A DNA stretch of 64,000 nt from Rhodocyclaceae bacterium (GTDB lineage: Bacteria > Pseudomonadota > Gammaproteobacteria > Burkholderiales > Rhodocyclaceae): positions 1 to 64,000 of the forward strand of contig JACDZI010000008.1 in assembly GCA_013426785.1 (NCBI GenBank). Direction: 5' to 3'. Position 1 is the stretch's first letter, and every line of letters begins with the position of its first letter. Both the position numbers and the translations under genes were made by a program. Of this stretch, positions 26,956-37,003 are shown in pieces. The notes beneath the pieces were generated by a model. That model ran no database searches. It had not been told where the DNA came from and worked only from the letters and a program-made list of their open reading frames with translations.

Positions 26956-26979
26956 AAAAATCGGCTCCGGTACGACGGC
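26955..26979 (-). repeat. Dispersed repeat, degenerate copy 2
   Basis: About 19 of 25 positions match. It fills the gap between the convergent capD-like gene and moaC. Confidence 0.5.
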
Positions 26980-26980
26980 G

Positions 26981-27466
26981 TCAGTCTTCCTGCCAGTGCC
27001 CCGACTTGCCGCCGGTCTTTTCCAGCAGGCGGATTTCTTCGATCACCATGCCGCGATCGACGGCCTTGGTCATGTCGTAGATCGTCAGCAGGGCGACCGA
27101 GCAAGCGGTGAGTGCTTCCATCTCGACGCCGGTACGGCCGAAGGTTTCGACGGTGGTGGTGCAGGTGACGGTCGATGTCGCGGTCTCCAGATCGAACTCC
27201 ACCGCGACGCGGGTCAGCGCGATGGGATGGCAGAGCGGAATCAGCTCGCCGGTGCGCTTGGCGGCCTGGATGGCGGCAATGCGCGCGATGCCGAGCACAT
27301 CCCCTTTTTTCGCGGAACCGGAACGGACCAACTCGAAGGTTGCAGGCTGCATGCGAATGCGGCCGCTGGCGCGGGCGCGGCGCGCGGTTTCGACTTTGGC
27401 GCCGACATCGACCATGTGGGCCTGGCCGGCGGTGTCGAAGTGAGTCAGGGGCGAGTCCTGTGACAT
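26981..27466 (-). CDS. moaC: Cyclic pyranopterin monophosphate synthase
   Basis: 161 residues, the usual length. GKVETARRA-like N-terminus, LCHPIALT and the [17 protein letters not shown] active-site helix with KAVDRGM are MoaC signatures. The C-terminal KSGHW is conserved. It converts the MoaA product to cPMP in molybdopterin synthesis. Convergent with the capD-like gene across 25 bases that hold a degenerate dispersed repeat. moaA is not in the window. Confidence 0.96.
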   Translation of the reverse strand: MSQDSPLTHFDTAGQAHMVDVGAKVETARRARASGRIRMQPATFELVRSGSAKKGDVLGIARIAAIQAAKRTGELIPLCHPIALTRVAVEFDLETATSTVTCTTTVETFGRTGVEMEALTACSVALLTIYDMTKAVDRGMVIEEIRLLEKTGGKSGHWQED

Positions 27467-27519
27467 TTGTTTGCAATTCCAGAAAGTTTGGCTGCAGAAG
27501 GAGTCGGTATCATAGCCGC

Positions 27520-28956
27520 ATGAAACCTCTGGTGTGGTTGGTTCTCGGCTTGCTTTGGCCCTTTGCGCTGGCCCGCGCCGACGGTCTGCCCGATCTTGGC
27601 GAACTGGAGCGCAGCGGCCTGTCCCATACAGCCGAGCGGCGCCTCGGGCAGCAGATCATGCTGGAGATTCGTCGTGACCCGGCTTATCTCGACGATGCGG
27701 AAATTGCCGCTTATATCGATCAGGTGGGGCAGCGCCTGGCCGCCCGTGCCGAGGGCGCACGCCAACCCTTCGAGTTCTTCGTGGTGCGCGACTCGATGCT
27801 CAATGCTTTTGCCTTGCCGGGCGGTTATGTCGGCGTGCACAGCGGCCTGGTGCTGGCGGCGCGTTCGGAGTCGGAATTGGCCGGCGTGCTGGCCCACGAA
27901 ATTTCCCACGTGACACAAAGCCATCTGGCGCGGCGCTTCGGCAAGCAGAGCGAATCCCAGATGGTGTCGCTGCTGTCGCTGGCAGTCGCCGTGCTGGCGG
28001 CGCGCAGTTCCCCGGATGTGGCGGTGGGAGCGGCGCTGGCCGGGCAGGCGGCCGGCGTCCAGCAGCAGATCAACTATTCCCGCGACTTCGAACGCGAGGC
28101 TGACCGTCTCGGACTCGACCTGATGGAGAAGGGGGGCTACGACACGCGCGGCATGGCGAGTTTCTTCGAGCGCATGTTGCAGTTCGGCCGGATCTACGAG
28201 AACAACGCCCCCGGCTATTTGCGTACCCACCCGATGACCACCGAGCGTATCACCGACATGGAGAACCGCATCGCCCAGCGGCCCTACAAGCAGGTGGCCG
28301 ATAGCGTCGAATTCGGGCTGGTGCGCGCCAAGCTGCGCGCCACGGACGGCACGCCCGGCGATGCGCTGGCCGATTTCGCCGCGCAGCTGAAGTCGGGCAA
28401 ATACGCGCGCGAAACCGATGTGCGCTTCGGCCATGCCCACGCCCTGATGCGCAACAACCGGCTCACCGAAGCCGAGGCCGAACTCGCGGCCCTGCGTCGG
28501 CTCAATCTTGAATCGCCGCTGCTCGAGAACCTGGCGGCGCAGTTGCGCCTGAAGCGCAAGGATGTCGCCGGGGCGGTGCAGACCCTTGCCCTGGCGGCGC
28601 AGCGCTATCCCCAGGCGCGCGCGCTCACTTACGCCCTGATCGACGCAAAAGTCGGCGCTGGCGAGACGGCGGAAGCGCTCACGTTGATCAAGCGCGAATT
28701 GCAGCTCACGCCGGGCGATGCCCGCCTGCATGCCCTCGAAGCAAAAACCTACGCCGCCCAGGGCAAGCGCCTGCAGCAACATCGCTCCCAGGGCGAAGCC
28801 TACCTGGCGGAAGGCCAGCTCGACGAGGCGATTTTGCAGTACGAACTGGCGCGCCGGGCTGGCGATGGCGATTTTTACGAAAGCTCCCAGGTCGATGCCC
28901 GTCTACAGGAATTGAAGCAGCGCAAGTTCGAGGAAATGCGCCGCAATCAGCGCTGA
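27520..28956 (+). CDS. bepA: BepA/YfgC-like periplasmic M48 metalloprotease with TPR domain
   Basis: 478 residues from ATG 27520. A cleavable signal peptide is visible ([20 protein letters not shown]). The zinc site HEISH at 126-130 and the downstream Glu in EREAD (193) define the M48 peptidase. The C-terminal half is a TPR array. BepA degrades stalled outer-membrane proteins and helps LptD assembly. A dispersed repeat copy (28647-28670) lies in frame in the TPR part, encoding KVGAGETA, apparently tolerated in a loop between helices. Divergent from moaC. Confidence 0.9.
   Translation: MKPLVWLVLGLLWPFALARADGLPDLGELERSGLSHTAERRLGQQIMLEIRRDPAYLDDAEIAAYIDQVGQRLAARAEGARQPFEFFVVRDSMLNAFALPGGYVGVHSGLVLAARSESELAGVLAHEISHVTQSHLARRFGKQSESQMVSLLSLAVAVLAARSSPDVAVGAALAGQAAGVQQQINYSRDFEREADRLGLDLMEKGGYDTRGMASFFERMLQFGRIYENNAPGYLRTHPMTTERITDMENRIAQRPYKQVADSVEFGLVRAKLRATDGTPGDALADFAAQLKSGKYARETDVRFGHAHALMRNNRLTEAEAELAALRRLNLESPLLENLAAQLRLKRKDVAGAVQTLALAAQRYPQARALTYALIDAKVGAGETAEALTLIKRELQLTPGDARLHALEAKTYAAQGKRLQQHRSQGEAYLAEGQLDEAILQYELARRAGDGDFYESSQVDARLQELKQRKFEEMRRNQR
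28647..28670 (-). repeat. Dispersed repeat, copy 3
   Basis: In bepA, one mismatch, in frame (KVGAGETA). Confidence 0.85.
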
Positions 28957-28981
28957 GCCGGGTAATTGGCAAGCCTTATTC

Positions 28982-28998
28982 CCTAATCAAAAAATAGG
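28982..28998. promoter_or_regulatory. Possible regulatory dyad upstream of sat
   Basis: CCTA (28982) and TAGG (28995) face each other across an AT-rich spacer inside the 147-base gap before sat, within a locally AT-rich stretch. This could be part of the promoter or an operator. I see no well-spaced -35/-10 pair, so it is tentative. Confidence 0.25.
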
Positions 28999-29103
28999 AT
29001 TATTGAGCGTCGCGGGGAGTGCTAGCCTCCGAAACTCGCCTGAAAAGACGCCGAAAAATGGCGATGGGCATCCTGGCAATCACAAGATAATTCGGGAGGA
29101 AAC

Positions 29104-30309
29104 ATGGCGCTGGTCAACCCGCATGGGGGCGGAAACCTCAAGCCCTTGCTGCTTGCAGGGCAGGCGCTCCAGGACGAGCAGGTGCGCGCCGGGACCTTGC
29201 CCCGTCTCAAGGTCAGCTCCCGTGAGGCCGGCGATATCATCATGCTGGGCATCGGCGGTTTTACCCCGCTCAATGGCTTCATGACCCACTCCGACTGGCA
29301 GGGTGTCTGCGACGGCATGAAGCTGGCCAATGGCCTGTTCTGGCCGATCCCGGTCACGCTCTCCACTGACGACGAGTCCATCCAGGCCGGTAGCGAAGTT
29401 GCGCTGGTGGGCCCGGATAGCGACGACATCCTCGCTACCCTGATGGTCAGCGAGAAATACGCGATCGACAAGGCCCACGAATGCATGCAGGTCTACAAGA
29501 CCACCGATGTCGCGCATCCGGGCGTCAAGATGGTCATGGAGCAGGGCAGGTACAACCTGGCCGGCCCGATCAAGGTGTTGTCTACCGGCACCTTCAAGGA
29601 AGAGTACGGCGAGCAGTTCATGACGCCGGCCGAGACCCGTGCCCTGTTCGAGAAAAAGGGCTGGAAGCGCATTGCCGCCTTCCAGACGCGCAACCCGATG
29701 CACCGCTCCCACGAATACCTGGCCAAAATCGCCATCGAAACGATGGACGGCGTGCTGGTGCACTCGCTGCTGGGGGCGCTGAAGCCGGGCGACATTCCCG
29801 CCGATGTGCGTTCCGAAGCGATCCGTGTGCTGGTCGAGAATTACTTTGCCGCCAACACCGTGGTCCAGGCCGGCTATCCGCTCGACATGCGCTATGCCGG
29901 CCCGCGCGAGGCGCTGCTGCACGCGCTGTTCCGCCAGAACTACGGCTGCTCGCATCTGATCGTCGGCCGCGACCACGCCGGTGTCGGCGATTACTACGGC
30001 CCCTTCGATGCGCAGAAGATCTTCGACGACATCCCGAAGGGCTCGCTCGAGACAGTCAACATGAACATCGACTGGACCTTCTGGTGCAACAAGTGCGGCG
30101 GCATGGCTTCGCAGCGCACCTGCCCTCACAGCAAGGACGACCGCATCCTCCTGTCCGGCACCAAGGTGCGCTCGATGCTGTCGGAGGGCCAGCCCCTGCC
30201 GGTCGAGTTCAGCCGCCCCGAAGTGGCGGCGGTGCTGCAAAAGTATTACCAGGGATTGACAGAAGAAGAAAACGTGAAAGTGGAGTTGAAAGGGCATTCA
30301 GCCGCGTAA
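29104..30309 (+). CDS. sat: Dissimilatory sulfate adenylyltransferase (ATP sulfurylase)
   Basis: 401 residues behind GGGAGGA. The substrate motif [11 protein letters not shown] begins at 194 and GRDHAGVG at about 288, both hallmark ATP sulfurylase sequences. A zinc site is seen at CNKCGG...CPHS (from 328), typical of the homo-oligomeric dissimilatory/archaeal type. In sulfur oxidisers it runs in reverse, turning APS and pyrophosphate into ATP and sulfate. The aprBA genes follow, giving the sat-aprB-aprA order known in Thiobacillus-like organisms. Confidence 0.96.
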   Translation: MALVNPHGGGNLKPLLLAGQALQDEQVRAGTLPRLKVSSREAGDIIMLGIGGFTPLNGFMTHSDWQGVCDGMKLANGLFWPIPVTLSTDDESIQAGSEVALVGPDSDDILATLMVSEKYAIDKAHECMQVYKTTDVAHPGVKMVMEQGRYNLAGPIKVLSTGTFKEEYGEQFMTPAETRALFEKKGWKRIAAFQTRNPMHRSHEYLAKIAIETMDGVLVHSLLGALKPGDIPADVRSEAIRVLVENYFAANTVVQAGYPLDMRYAGPREALLHALFRQNYGCSHLIVGRDHAGVGDYYGPFDAQKIFDDIPKGSLETVNMNIDWTFWCNKCGGMASQRTCPHSKDDRILLSGTKVRSMLSEGQPLPVEFSRPEVAAVLQKYYQGLTEEENVKVELKGHSAA

Positions 30310-30379
30310 GGGCAGCTTAAGGGACAGCCTGAGTGCTGGCCGGTGGCCGAGTGATTTATTTTTATAAGGAGAAACAGTA

Positions 30380-30853
30380 ATGCCTACCTTTGTTCGTACC
30401 GAGAAGTGCGATGGCTGCAAGGGGCAAGACAAGACCGCCTGCATGTACATCTGCCCGCACAACCTGATGAAACTCGACAAGGACGGTAGCGATACCGGCC
30501 ACGCGATGAAGGCTTACAACCAGGAGCCCGAGCAGTGCTGGGAGTGCTATTCCTGCGTGAAGATCTGCCCGCAGGGCGCCATCGAGGCCCGCCACTACGC
30601 CGACGTCGTGCCGCTGGGCGGCTCGGTACAGCCCTTGCGCGGTTCCGACTCCATCATGTGGACCATCAAGTTCCGCAACGGCAACATCAAGCGCTTCAAG
30701 TTCCCGATCCGTACCACGCCCGAGGGTTCGATTGATCCCTACGGTGGCAAGCCGATGCCCAAGCTCACCGAGCTTTCCCTGGATGGCGTATTTACCCGGG
30801 AAGTGATGGGTGGTTTTCGAGCCGGCAACCCCGCCGAACTGATCCGCAAGTAA
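30380..30853 (+). CDS. aprB: Adenylylsulfate reductase, beta subunit
   Basis: 157 residues behind AAGGAG. Two [4Fe-4S] clusters are bound by CDGCKGQDKTACMYICP and CWECYSCVKICP; the extra spacing in the first cluster is the AprB signature. The C-terminal tail (from about 110) wraps around AprA in known structures. Together with AprA it interconverts sulfite plus AMP and APS in the cytoplasm, passing electrons to the membrane. Confidence 0.97.
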   Translation: MPTFVRTEKCDGCKGQDKTACMYICPHNLMKLDKDGSDTGHAMKAYNQEPEQCWECYSCVKICPQGAIEARHYADVVPLGGSVQPLRGSDSIMWTIKFRNGNIKRFKFPIRTTPEGSIDPYGGKPMPKLTELSLDGVFTREVMGGFRAGNPAELIRK

Positions 30854-30875
30854 TCTTTGATCGAGGAATAGAAAA

Positions 30876-32903
30876 ATGTCTGGTACTTTTGAAAAACCGG
30901 AAATTGTCCAGGAAGACCTGGATGTATTGCTGATCGGCGGCGGCATGGCCTGCTGCGGCACTGCCTACGAAATCATGCGCTGGGCTGAGGCGGTCAAGGC
31001 CGAAACTGGCAAAGAACTGAAGATCAAACTGGTCGACAAGGCGGCGATGGACCGTTCCGGCGCTGTCGCCCAGGGCCTCTCCGCAATCAACACCTACATC
31101 GGTCCCCGCCAGGATCCCGCCGACTATGCCCGCATGGTCTCCAACGACCTGATGGGCATCACCCGTGACGACCTGGCCTACGATGTGGGCCGCAACGTCG
31201 ACGACTCCGTGCATTTGTTCGAAGAGTGGGGGCTGCCGATCTGGAAGACCGACAGTGAAGGCGTGCGTCATGACGGTGCCGAAGCCATCCGTGAAGGTCT
31301 GCCGGCACTCAAGGACGGTGGCGAGCCGGTCCGTTCGGGCAAGTGGCAGATCATGATCAACGGCGAATCCTACAAGTGGATCGTTGCCGAAGCCGCCAAG
31401 AAGGCGTTGGGCCTCGACCGCATCCAGGAGCGCGTGTTCATCGTCAAGCTGGTCAATGACAAGAACGACCCCTCCAAGATTGCCGGCGCCGTCGGTTTCT
31501 CCGTCCGCGAAAACCGCATCTATGTCTACAAGGCCAAGGCCATCCTGCTGGCCGCCGGCGGTTGCGTCAACCTGTTCCGCCCCCGTTCCGTCGGTGAAGG
31601 CACCGGCCGCGCCTGGTATCCGGTGTGGAACGCCGGTTCGACCTACTCGATGGCGGCGGAAGCCGGCGCCGAGCTGACCATGATGGAAAACCGCTTCGTG
31701 CCCGCCCGCTTCAAGGATGGCTACGGCCCGGTCGGCGCCTGGTTCCTGCTGTTCAAGGCGCAAGCGATCAACGCCTACGGCGAAAACTACATGGTCAAGA
31801 ACAAGGAAATGCTCAACGACTACCCGCCCTACGGGCAGGCCGCCGTGCCCGCTTCCTGCCTGCGCAACCACCTGATGCTGAAGGAAATGAAAGAAGGCCG
31901 CGGCCCGATCTACATGGACACCGTCACCGCGCTGGCCAAGCTGCGCGAGACCCTGACGCCGAAGGAAGTGAAACACCTCGAAGCAGAGGCCTGGGAAGAC
32001 TTCCTCGACATGTGTATCGGCCAGTGCGGCATTTGGGTGGGCGAAAACATCGAGCCCGAGAAGAAGATGTCCGAACTGATGCCGACCGAGCCCTACTTGC
32101 TCGGCTCGCACTCCGGCTGCTGCGGCATCTGGGTGTCCGGTCCGACCGACGTCGGCGCGCCGACCAGCGAAGAGTACGACGGCATCCCGGCGCACCTGCC
32201 TTCCGGCTGGAACTGGGGCTATCGTTCCATGACCACCGTCAAGGGCCTGTTCACTGCCGGTGACGGCGTGGGCGCTTCCGGCCACAAGTTTTCGTCCGGT
32301 TCGCACACCGAGGGTCGTCTGGCGGCCAAGTCCATGGTCAAGTATTGCCTCGACAATGCCGACTTCACCCCCGAGCTCGACACCGCGCCCGAGGAATTGG
32401 CTGCGGCGATCTGGCAGCCGGTGCGCAACTTCCTCGAGCACAAGGACTACACCACCGCCATCGACGTCAACCCGCACTACATCACGCCCAAGATGTTGCA
32501 GTTCCGTTTGCAGAAGATCATGGACGAGTATGTGGCCGGCTGTGCCACCTACTACAACACCAACGACAAGATGTTGGGTGTGGCGGAAGAGAAGCTCGAG
32601 ATGCTGAAGGAAGACGCCCAGAAGATGCGTGCCAAGGACCTGCACGAACTGCTGCGCGCCTGGGAAAACTACCATCGCATCCTGACGGCCGAAGCGCACA
32701 TGAAGCACATCCAGTTCCGTGAAGAGAGCCGCTACCCCGGCTTCTACTATCGCACCGACAAGAACTTCGTCGATGAAGAGAACTGGCACTGCTTCGTGAA
32801 CTCGATCTACGACAAGAACACCAGGAAGTGGACCTGCTTCAAGCGCAAGCATATCGACCTGGTGGATAAGTCGAAGTTGTTCAAGGCCGCTGCGCCCCAC
32901 TAA
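30876..32903 (+). CDS. aprA: Adenylylsulfate reductase, alpha subunit
   Basis: 675 residues. FAD is bound by the N-terminal VLLIGGGMACCGTAYE, an AprA-specific version of the Rossmann loop, and MDRSGAVAQGLSAINTY is the flavin/substrate segment. Length fits the family (about 620-680). In sulfide or thiosulfate oxidisers it oxidises sulfite with AMP to APS. No aprM or qmo genes, its usual electron acceptors, are seen nearby. A terminator follows 20 bases after the stop. Confidence 0.97.
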   Translation: MSGTFEKPEIVQEDLDVLLIGGGMACCGTAYEIMRWAEAVKAETGKELKIKLVDKAAMDRSGAVAQGLSAINTYIGPRQDPADYARMVSNDLMGITRDDLAYDVGRNVDDSVHLFEEWGLPIWKTDSEGVRHDGAEAIREGLPALKDGGEPVRSGKWQIMINGESYKWIVAEAAKKALGLDRIQERVFIVKLVNDKNDPSKIAGAVGFSVRENRIYVYKAKAILLAAGGCVNLFRPRSVGEGTGRAWYPVWNAGSTYSMAAEAGAELTMMENRFVPARFKDGYGPVGAWFLLFKAQAINAYGENYMVKNKEMLNDYPPYGQAAVPASCLRNHLMLKEMKEGRGPIYMDTVTALAKLRETLTPKEVKHLEAEAWEDFLDMCIGQCGIWVGENIEPEKKMSELMPTEPYLLGSHSGCCGIWVSGPTDVGAPTSEEYDGIPAHLPSGWNWGYRSMTTVKGLFTAGDGVGASGHKFSSGSHTEGRLAAKSMVKYCLDNADFTPELDTAPEELAAAIWQPVRNFLEHKDYTTAIDVNPHYITPKMLQFRLQKIMDEYVAGCATYYNTNDKMLGVAEEKLEMLKEDAQKMRAKDLHELLRAWENYHRILTAEAHMKHIQFREESRYPGFYYRTDKNFVDEENWHCFVNSIYDKNTRKWTCFKRKHIDLVDKSKLFKAAAPH

Positions 32904-32922
32904 GCAGACAGGCAGTAACATG

Positions 32923-32959
32923 CAGGCCGGATGCCGCAAGGCTTCCGGCCTGTTTTTTT
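32923..32959 (+). terminator. Intrinsic terminator of the sat-aprBA operon
   Basis: A 9-base perfect stem, CAGGCCGGA (32923-32931) and TCCGGCCTG (32944-32952), with a 12-base loop, is followed by seven T. Strong rho-independent terminator directly after aprA. It also lies just ahead of the ribosome-binding site of the YkgJ gene, so read-through may set the level of that gene. Confidence 0.92.
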
Positions 32960-32971
32960 GTGAGGAAAACC

Positions 32972-33919
32972 ATGTCCCAGCCTGAAATTCCCATTCCTGG
33001 CAGTCCCGTCGTGCCAACCATGTACGATGACAACAAGGAGATCCAGTTTTCCTGCCATCAGGGCATCGGCTGCTGGAATGCCTGCTGCGCCAACATCGAC
33101 ATCTCGCTGACGCCCTACGACATCGTGCGGCTGAAAAAGTGGCTGGGCATCAGTTCCACCGAGTTCCTGCGCGAATACACCGTGCCTTACGAGATGGAGA
33201 AGGACGGCATCGCCGGCGTGAAATTCCGTCCCATCGAGAACGGCACCGCCTGCCGCTTCATGCGCCCCGAAGGCTGTGCGGTTTATGAGGATCGCCCGAC
33301 CGCCTGCCGCTATTACCCGGTGGCGCTGCTGTCGATGCGCAAGCAGGACGAATACACTGACACCCAGTCCTACGCCATCGTCCAGGAAGCACACTGCAAG
33401 GGCCACGAGGTGAATCGCCGTCTCACCATCGCCGACTATCGCCGGGAGCAGGGTGTCGAGGAATATGACGAGCTGGCGCGTGGCTGGCGCCAACTGGTGC
33501 TCAAGAAAAAATCGACCGGACCGGCCATCGGTACGCCGTCGCTTAAGAGCCGGCAACTGTTCTTCATGGCCTGCTACGACATCGACACCTTCCGTGATTT
33601 TGTCGACAGCGCAGCCTTCGGCAAGCTGTTCAAGCTGGGTGCCGAGGAGAAGGCCATGCTGATGGCCGACGACGTCGAGCTGCTGCAGTTCGCCTTCCGC
33701 TTCCTGCGGCAGGTGCTGTTCGGTGAAAAGAGCATTGAACTCGACGAGGCGGCTGCCCGGCAACGGCTGGCCAACTGGCAGGCACGCCAGGCCGAGATCG
33801 AGGCCGAGGCGGCGAAGCAGCGCGAGGAATACGAGCGCAAGATGCTCGAAGAAGGCATCAGCGAGGAAGATGCCGGCCTGGGTTGCGAACCGGCAGGCGG
33901 CAGTTGCGCGCGGGACTGA
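32972..33919 (+). CDS. YkgJ-family cysteine-cluster protein
   Basis: 315 residues from ATG 32972 behind TGAGGA. The N-terminal half holds the zinc/iron-type cysteine cluster of the YkgJ (UPF0153) family: CHQGIGCWNACC, then FMRPEGCAVYEDRPTACRYYP, then HCKGH. The second half is helical, ending in a charged coiled coil (EAEAAKQREEYERKMLEE) and a short Cys tail. Function of the family is unknown. The place right behind aprBA, instead of aprM or qmo, suggests a link to APS reductase, such as cluster insertion or electron transfer; this is inference. Confidence 0.75.
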   Translation: MSQPEIPIPGSPVVPTMYDDNKEIQFSCHQGIGCWNACCANIDISLTPYDIVRLKKWLGISSTEFLREYTVPYEMEKDGIAGVKFRPIENGTACRFMRPEGCAVYEDRPTACRYYPVALLSMRKQDEYTDTQSYAIVQEAHCKGHEVNRRLTIADYRREQGVEEYDELARGWRQLVLKKKSTGPAIGTPSLKSRQLFFMACYDIDTFRDFVDSAAFGKLFKLGAEEKAMLMADDVELLQFAFRFLRQVLFGEKSIELDEAAARQRLANWQARQAEIEAEAAKQREEYERKMLEEGISEEDAGLGCEPAGGSCARD

Positions 33920-33920
33920 A

Positions 33921-35216
33921 TCAGAGCCGCCAGTAGGGGTGGCCGGCGGGATCGGCGACGATGCCCTTGACGTCGATCACGCTGCCCTGCGGCCGCAGGC
34001 AGCCCAGCAGCGCGGCGGCTGGCAGCGTGCGGTAGGCCTGGTGGGCAACGGCCACCACCAGTGCATCCGCCTGCTGCGGTAGCGCGTCCCAGGTTGTCAA
34101 CGCCACGCCGTATTCGCGCTGCGCTTCCGCTGCATCCGCCAGCGGGTCATGCACCGTGACCTCGCAACCAAAATCCTCGAGTTCGCGGATGACATCGATG
34201 ACCTTGCTGTTGCGCAGGTCCGGGCAATCCTCCTTGAAGGTCAGGCCCAGCACGACGACGCGCGCCCCCTTGATTTGCCGGCCCTGCTGGATCATCAGCT
34301 TGATGGCCTTTTCGGCGACGAACTTGCCCATGCCGTCGTTGATGCGCCGCCCGGCCAGGATCACCTGCGGCTGGTAGCCGAGCATCTGTGCCTTGTGGGT
34401 GAGGTAATAGGGATCGACGCCGATGCAATGTCCGCCGACCAGTCCCGGTGTGAAGCGGATGAAGTTCCATTTGGTGGCAGCCGCGTCCAGCACTTCCCCC
34501 GTGTCGATCCCGAGCCGGTCGCAGATCAGCGCCAGTTCGTTCATCAATGCAATGTTCAGGTCGCGTTGGGTGTTCTCGATCACCTTGGCCGCCTCGGCGA
34601 CCTTGATGCTGCTGGCGCGGTGGATGCCCGCCGGGATGATGCTGCCGTACAGCGCGGCCATCTGGTCGAGCGTGGCAGGGCGGTCGCCGGCAACGACCTT
34701 GACGATGCGCGTCAGGCCATGCGTGCGGTCGCCGGGATTGATGCGTTCCGGGCTGTAGCCGACCTGGAAGTCCGCCGGCCATTTCAGGCCGGAATGCCGT
34801 TCGAGCACCGGGATGCATACTTCCTCAGTGGCACCCGGATAGACGGTCGATTCGTAGATGACCGTAGCGCCACGCTGCATGTGCTGGCCCACCAGCGTGC
34901 TGGCATGAATCAGCGGGCCGAAATCCGGGATGTGTGCCGCGTCGACCGGCGTCGGGATGGCGACGATCAAAAAGTCGGCGCTGGCGAGACGGCGTGGATC
35001 GGTGGTGGGTTCCAGTCCACCGGGGTGCAGGGCAGCCTGCAGGTCTGCGCTGGCGACTTCGCCAGTGGGATCGACATGGCGGCAGTAGGACGCGACCTTC
35101 GCCGCGTCGAGGTCGAAGCCGATCGTGGCGTAGCGCTTGCCGAATTCGACGGCGAGCGGCAGGCCGACATAGCCGAGACCGACGACGGCGAGGGTGGGAG
35201 AGGGCAAGATCGGCAT
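33921..35216 (-). CDS. UDP-N-acetylglucosamine 6-dehydrogenase-like nucleotide-sugar dehydrogenase (TviB/WbpA type)
   Basis: 431 residues from ATG 35216; the longer open frame upstream has no support. [19 protein letters not shown] is the NAD loop, and [12 protein letters not shown] holds the catalytic Cys. This fits the WbpA/TviB/VipA group that oxidises UDP-GlcNAc or UDP-ManNAc to the uronic acid for surface polysaccharide. It stands alone, 7 kb from the main cluster, between aprBA-ykgJ and cbbQ. A repeat copy lies inside the gene at 34969-34993, coding for RLASADF, next to a conserved strand. Confidence 0.9.
   Translation of the reverse strand: MPILPSPTLAVVGLGYVGLPLAVEFGKRYATIGFDLDAAKVASYCRHVDPTGEVASADLQAALHPGGLEPTTDPRRLASADFLIVAIPTPVDAAHIPDFGPLIHASTLVGQHMQRGATVIYESTVYPGATEEVCIPVLERHSGLKWPADFQVGYSPERINPGDRTHGLTRIVKVVAGDRPATLDQMAALYGSIIPAGIHRASSIKVAEAAKVIENTQRDLNIALMNELALICDRLGIDTGEVLDAAATKWNFIRFTPGLVGGHCIGVDPYYLTHKAQMLGYQPQVILAGRRINDGMGKFVAEKAIKLMIQQGRQIKGARVVVLGLTFKEDCPDLRNSKVIDVIRELEDFGCEVTVHDPLADAAEAQREYGVALTTWDALPQQADALVVAVAHQAYRTLPAAALLGCLRPQGSVIDVKGIVADPAGHPYWRL
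34969..34993 (-). repeat. Dispersed repeat, copy 4
   Basis: In the nucleotide-sugar dehydrogenase gene, one mismatch, read as RLASADF. Confidence 0.85.
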
Positions 35217-35271
35217 GGGATCTTTCTGGTTCGATGGCCGAATCATAGTTCGTTTTCGCTGCCATGCCCGA

Positions 35272-35300
35272 TTGACACCGCCTTCGCACTGTTCCAGACT
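35272..35300 (+). promoter_or_regulatory. Sigma70-like promoter upstream of cbbQ
   Basis: TTGACA (35272-35277, perfect -35) and CAGACT (35295-35300, weak -10) are separated by 17 bases, and cbbQ begins 21 bases later. Position and spacing fit a promoter for the cbbQ operon; the -10 box is poor, so an activator may be needed. Confidence 0.5.
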
Positions 35301-35321
35301 GCTGCCGCCTATCCCTGATCG

Positions 35322-36152
35322 ATGCGAACAATGCCAACGCCCGCCTTCCGCACCATCACTCCCGAACTCGAAACGCTCAGTACCGAGCCCTATTACCAGC
35401 CGGTCGGCGACGAGGTGGCCCTGTTCTCGGCGGCGGCATCGAAATGCCTGCCGGTGCTGCTGAAAGGCCCCACCGGTTGCGGCAAGACGCGCTTTGTCGA
35501 GACCATGGCGTGGCAACTGCAGCGGCCACTGGTGACGATCGCCTGCCATGACGATCTGACCACCGCCGACCTGGTCGGGCGCTATCTGATCATCGGTGAC
35601 GAAACGGTGTGGCTGGACGGTCCGCTGACCGCCGCCGTGCGCGCGGGGGCGATCTGCTATCTCGACGAAATCGTCGAGGCGCGCAAGGACACCACGGTGG
35701 TGATCCACCCGCTGGCCGACACGCGCCGTGCGCTACTGGTGGACAAGCGCGGCGAACGGATCGCAGCGCCGCCCGGTTTCATGCTGGTGATTTCTTACAA
35801 CCCCGGCTACCAGAGCGTGCTCAAGGAGATCAAGCCGAGCACGCGCCAGCGCTTCGTCGCACTGGAGTTCGACTATCCCGCTGCCGCGGTCGAGGCGCAG
35901 ATCATCGCTACCGAGGGTGGCATCGACGGCGAGACAGCGAAAAAGCTGGTCAAGCTCGGCGAACTGACGCGCAACCTCAAGGGTGCCGGTCTCGACGAGG
36001 GTGCCAGCACCCGGCTGCTGGTGCATGCCGCGCAATTGATCGGTGCCGGCATGGCCCCGCCGGCCGCCAGCCTGGCCGCGGTGGCGCGGGCGCTGACCGA
36101 CGATCCGGACATGACGCAGACGCTGGACGATCTGGTCAGGGCAGTGTTTTGA
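35322..36152 (+). CDS. cbbQ: CbbQ/NorQ-type MoxR AAA+ ATPase (RuBisCO activase motor)
   Basis: 276 residues (ATG 35322 or 35331). Walker A is GPTGCGKT (about 49-56), Walker B is CYLDEI, and the family's extended loop [13 protein letters not shown] is present. CbbQ forms a hexameric ring that, with CbbO, removes inhibitory sugar phosphates from RuBisCO. NirQ/NorQ, the nitric oxide reductase version, is very similar; the CbbO-like gene nearby supports the RuBisCO role, though no RuBisCO gene lies in the window. Confidence 0.85.
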   Translation: MRTMPTPAFRTITPELETLSTEPYYQPVGDEVALFSAAASKCLPVLLKGPTGCGKTRFVETMAWQLQRPLVTIACHDDLTTADLVGRYLIIGDETVWLDGPLTAAVRAGAICYLDEIVEARKDTTVVIHPLADTRRALLVDKRGERIAAPPGFMLVISYNPGYQSVLKEIKPSTRQRFVALEFDYPAAAVEAQIIATEGGIDGETAKKLVKLGELTRNLKGAGLDEGASTRLLVHAAQLIGAGMAPPAASLAAVARALTDDPDMTQTLDDLVRAVF

Positions 36153-36200
36153 GCCCGAGTGTATTCGTGTGACAATAAGTTGCCACTTGAGGAGTACTTC

Positions 36201-36383
36201 ATGCAACCGGAACCCTTTGACCTGAATGACATCCAGCACGAGCCAAGCGATGAACAACTCGCTGGATTGATGCAGTCGGTCGCCGCCGAGGCGAAGCACC
36301 GTGCCGAGGTGGCACAAGCCGCTTTGATGCAGCGTTTGCGAGAAGAGATTGTCGCAGCGAATGTAATCCGGATTCCCGCGTGA
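36201..36383 (+). CDS. Small protein paired with zeta-toxin-like kinase (putative antitoxin)
   Basis: 60 residues from ATG 36201 behind TTGAGGAG. It is acidic at the N-terminus and predicted helical from about residue 18 (EQLAGLMQSVAAEAKHR). It overlaps the start of the next gene, a frequent antitoxin-toxin layout. No named family is recognised; the antitoxin role is inferred only from the arrangement. It lies between cbbQ and cbbO. Confidence 0.6.
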   Translation: MQPEPFDLNDIQHEPSDEQLAGLMQSVAAEAKHRAEVAQAALMQRLREEIVAANVIRIPA

Positions 36384-37003
36384 ATGAGTCGCCCAAGCCT
36401 AGGCTGATCGTTGTCGCCGGGCCGAACGGGGCGGGCAAGACCTCGATAACGGAGCAACTGCTCCGCCACGAATGGATGGGAGGTTGCGATTACGTCAATC
36501 CGGACTTTATTGCGCGTGACGAATTCGGTGACTGGAATGCCACCGATGCAGTGATCAAGGCAGCCAGATTGGCTGCTGAAAGGCGTGAGAGTTGTCTTGA
36601 AGATGGTCGCAGCCTCGCTTTCGAGACGGTACTCTCGATGCCGGACAAGATCGATTTCATTCGCCGGGCGAAGGCTGCGGGCTTTTTTGTGCGACTGTTC
36701 TTTGTCGGTACCGATGATCCTTCGATCAACGCCAAGCGTGTTGCGCTCCGCGTCATGGAAGGGGGACATGAAGTCCCGATCGGCAAGATCATCTCCCGCT
36801 ATACCCGATCGCTCGCGAACTGCTCAGTGGTTGCTGCCCTTGCCGACCGTGCCTATGTTTATGACAACTCGGTTGACCAGGCTCCTGCGCGTCTGCTTTT
36901 TCGCCTGAGCGAAGGCAAGTTGTTCAAGTCATATGGCGATATCAACCCGTGGGCGAGGGTAATCCTCAATCACTTGGATACTTCCTGCGCGGATGGTGTC
37001 TGA
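36380..37003 (+). CDS. Zeta-toxin-like P-loop kinase
   Basis: 207 residues, GTG start overlapping the upstream stop. Walker A is GPNGAGKTS (14-22), followed by the YVNPDFIA and FETVLS motifs found in zeta toxins and related ATPases; zeta phosphorylates UDP-GlcNAc and so blocks wall synthesis. With the 60-residue partner it looks like a toxin-antitoxin module of the AAA/zeta class. Its 3' end overlaps the cbbO start by 11 bases, so the module is built into the cbb operon and may be translated together with cbbO. Confidence 0.75.
   Translation: MNESPKPRLIVVAGPNGAGKTSITEQLLRHEWMGGCDYVNPDFIARDEFGDWNATDAVIKAARLAAERRESCLEDGRSLAFETVLSMPDKIDFIRRAKAAGFFVRLFFVGTDDPSINAKRVALRVMEGGHEVPIGKIISRYTRSLANCSVVAALADRAYVYDNSVDQAPARLLFRLSEGKLFKSYGDINPWARVILNHLDTSCADGV

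Noticed and set aside
26984-27010. Repeat-like CCTGCCAGTGCCCCGACTT at the moaC end
   Set aside because: It encodes the conserved KSGHW tail of MoaC; several mismatches.
30792-33017. 741-codon minus-strand frame opposite aprA
   Set aside because: Antisense of aprA with no family likeness; high-GC coding bias opens such frames.
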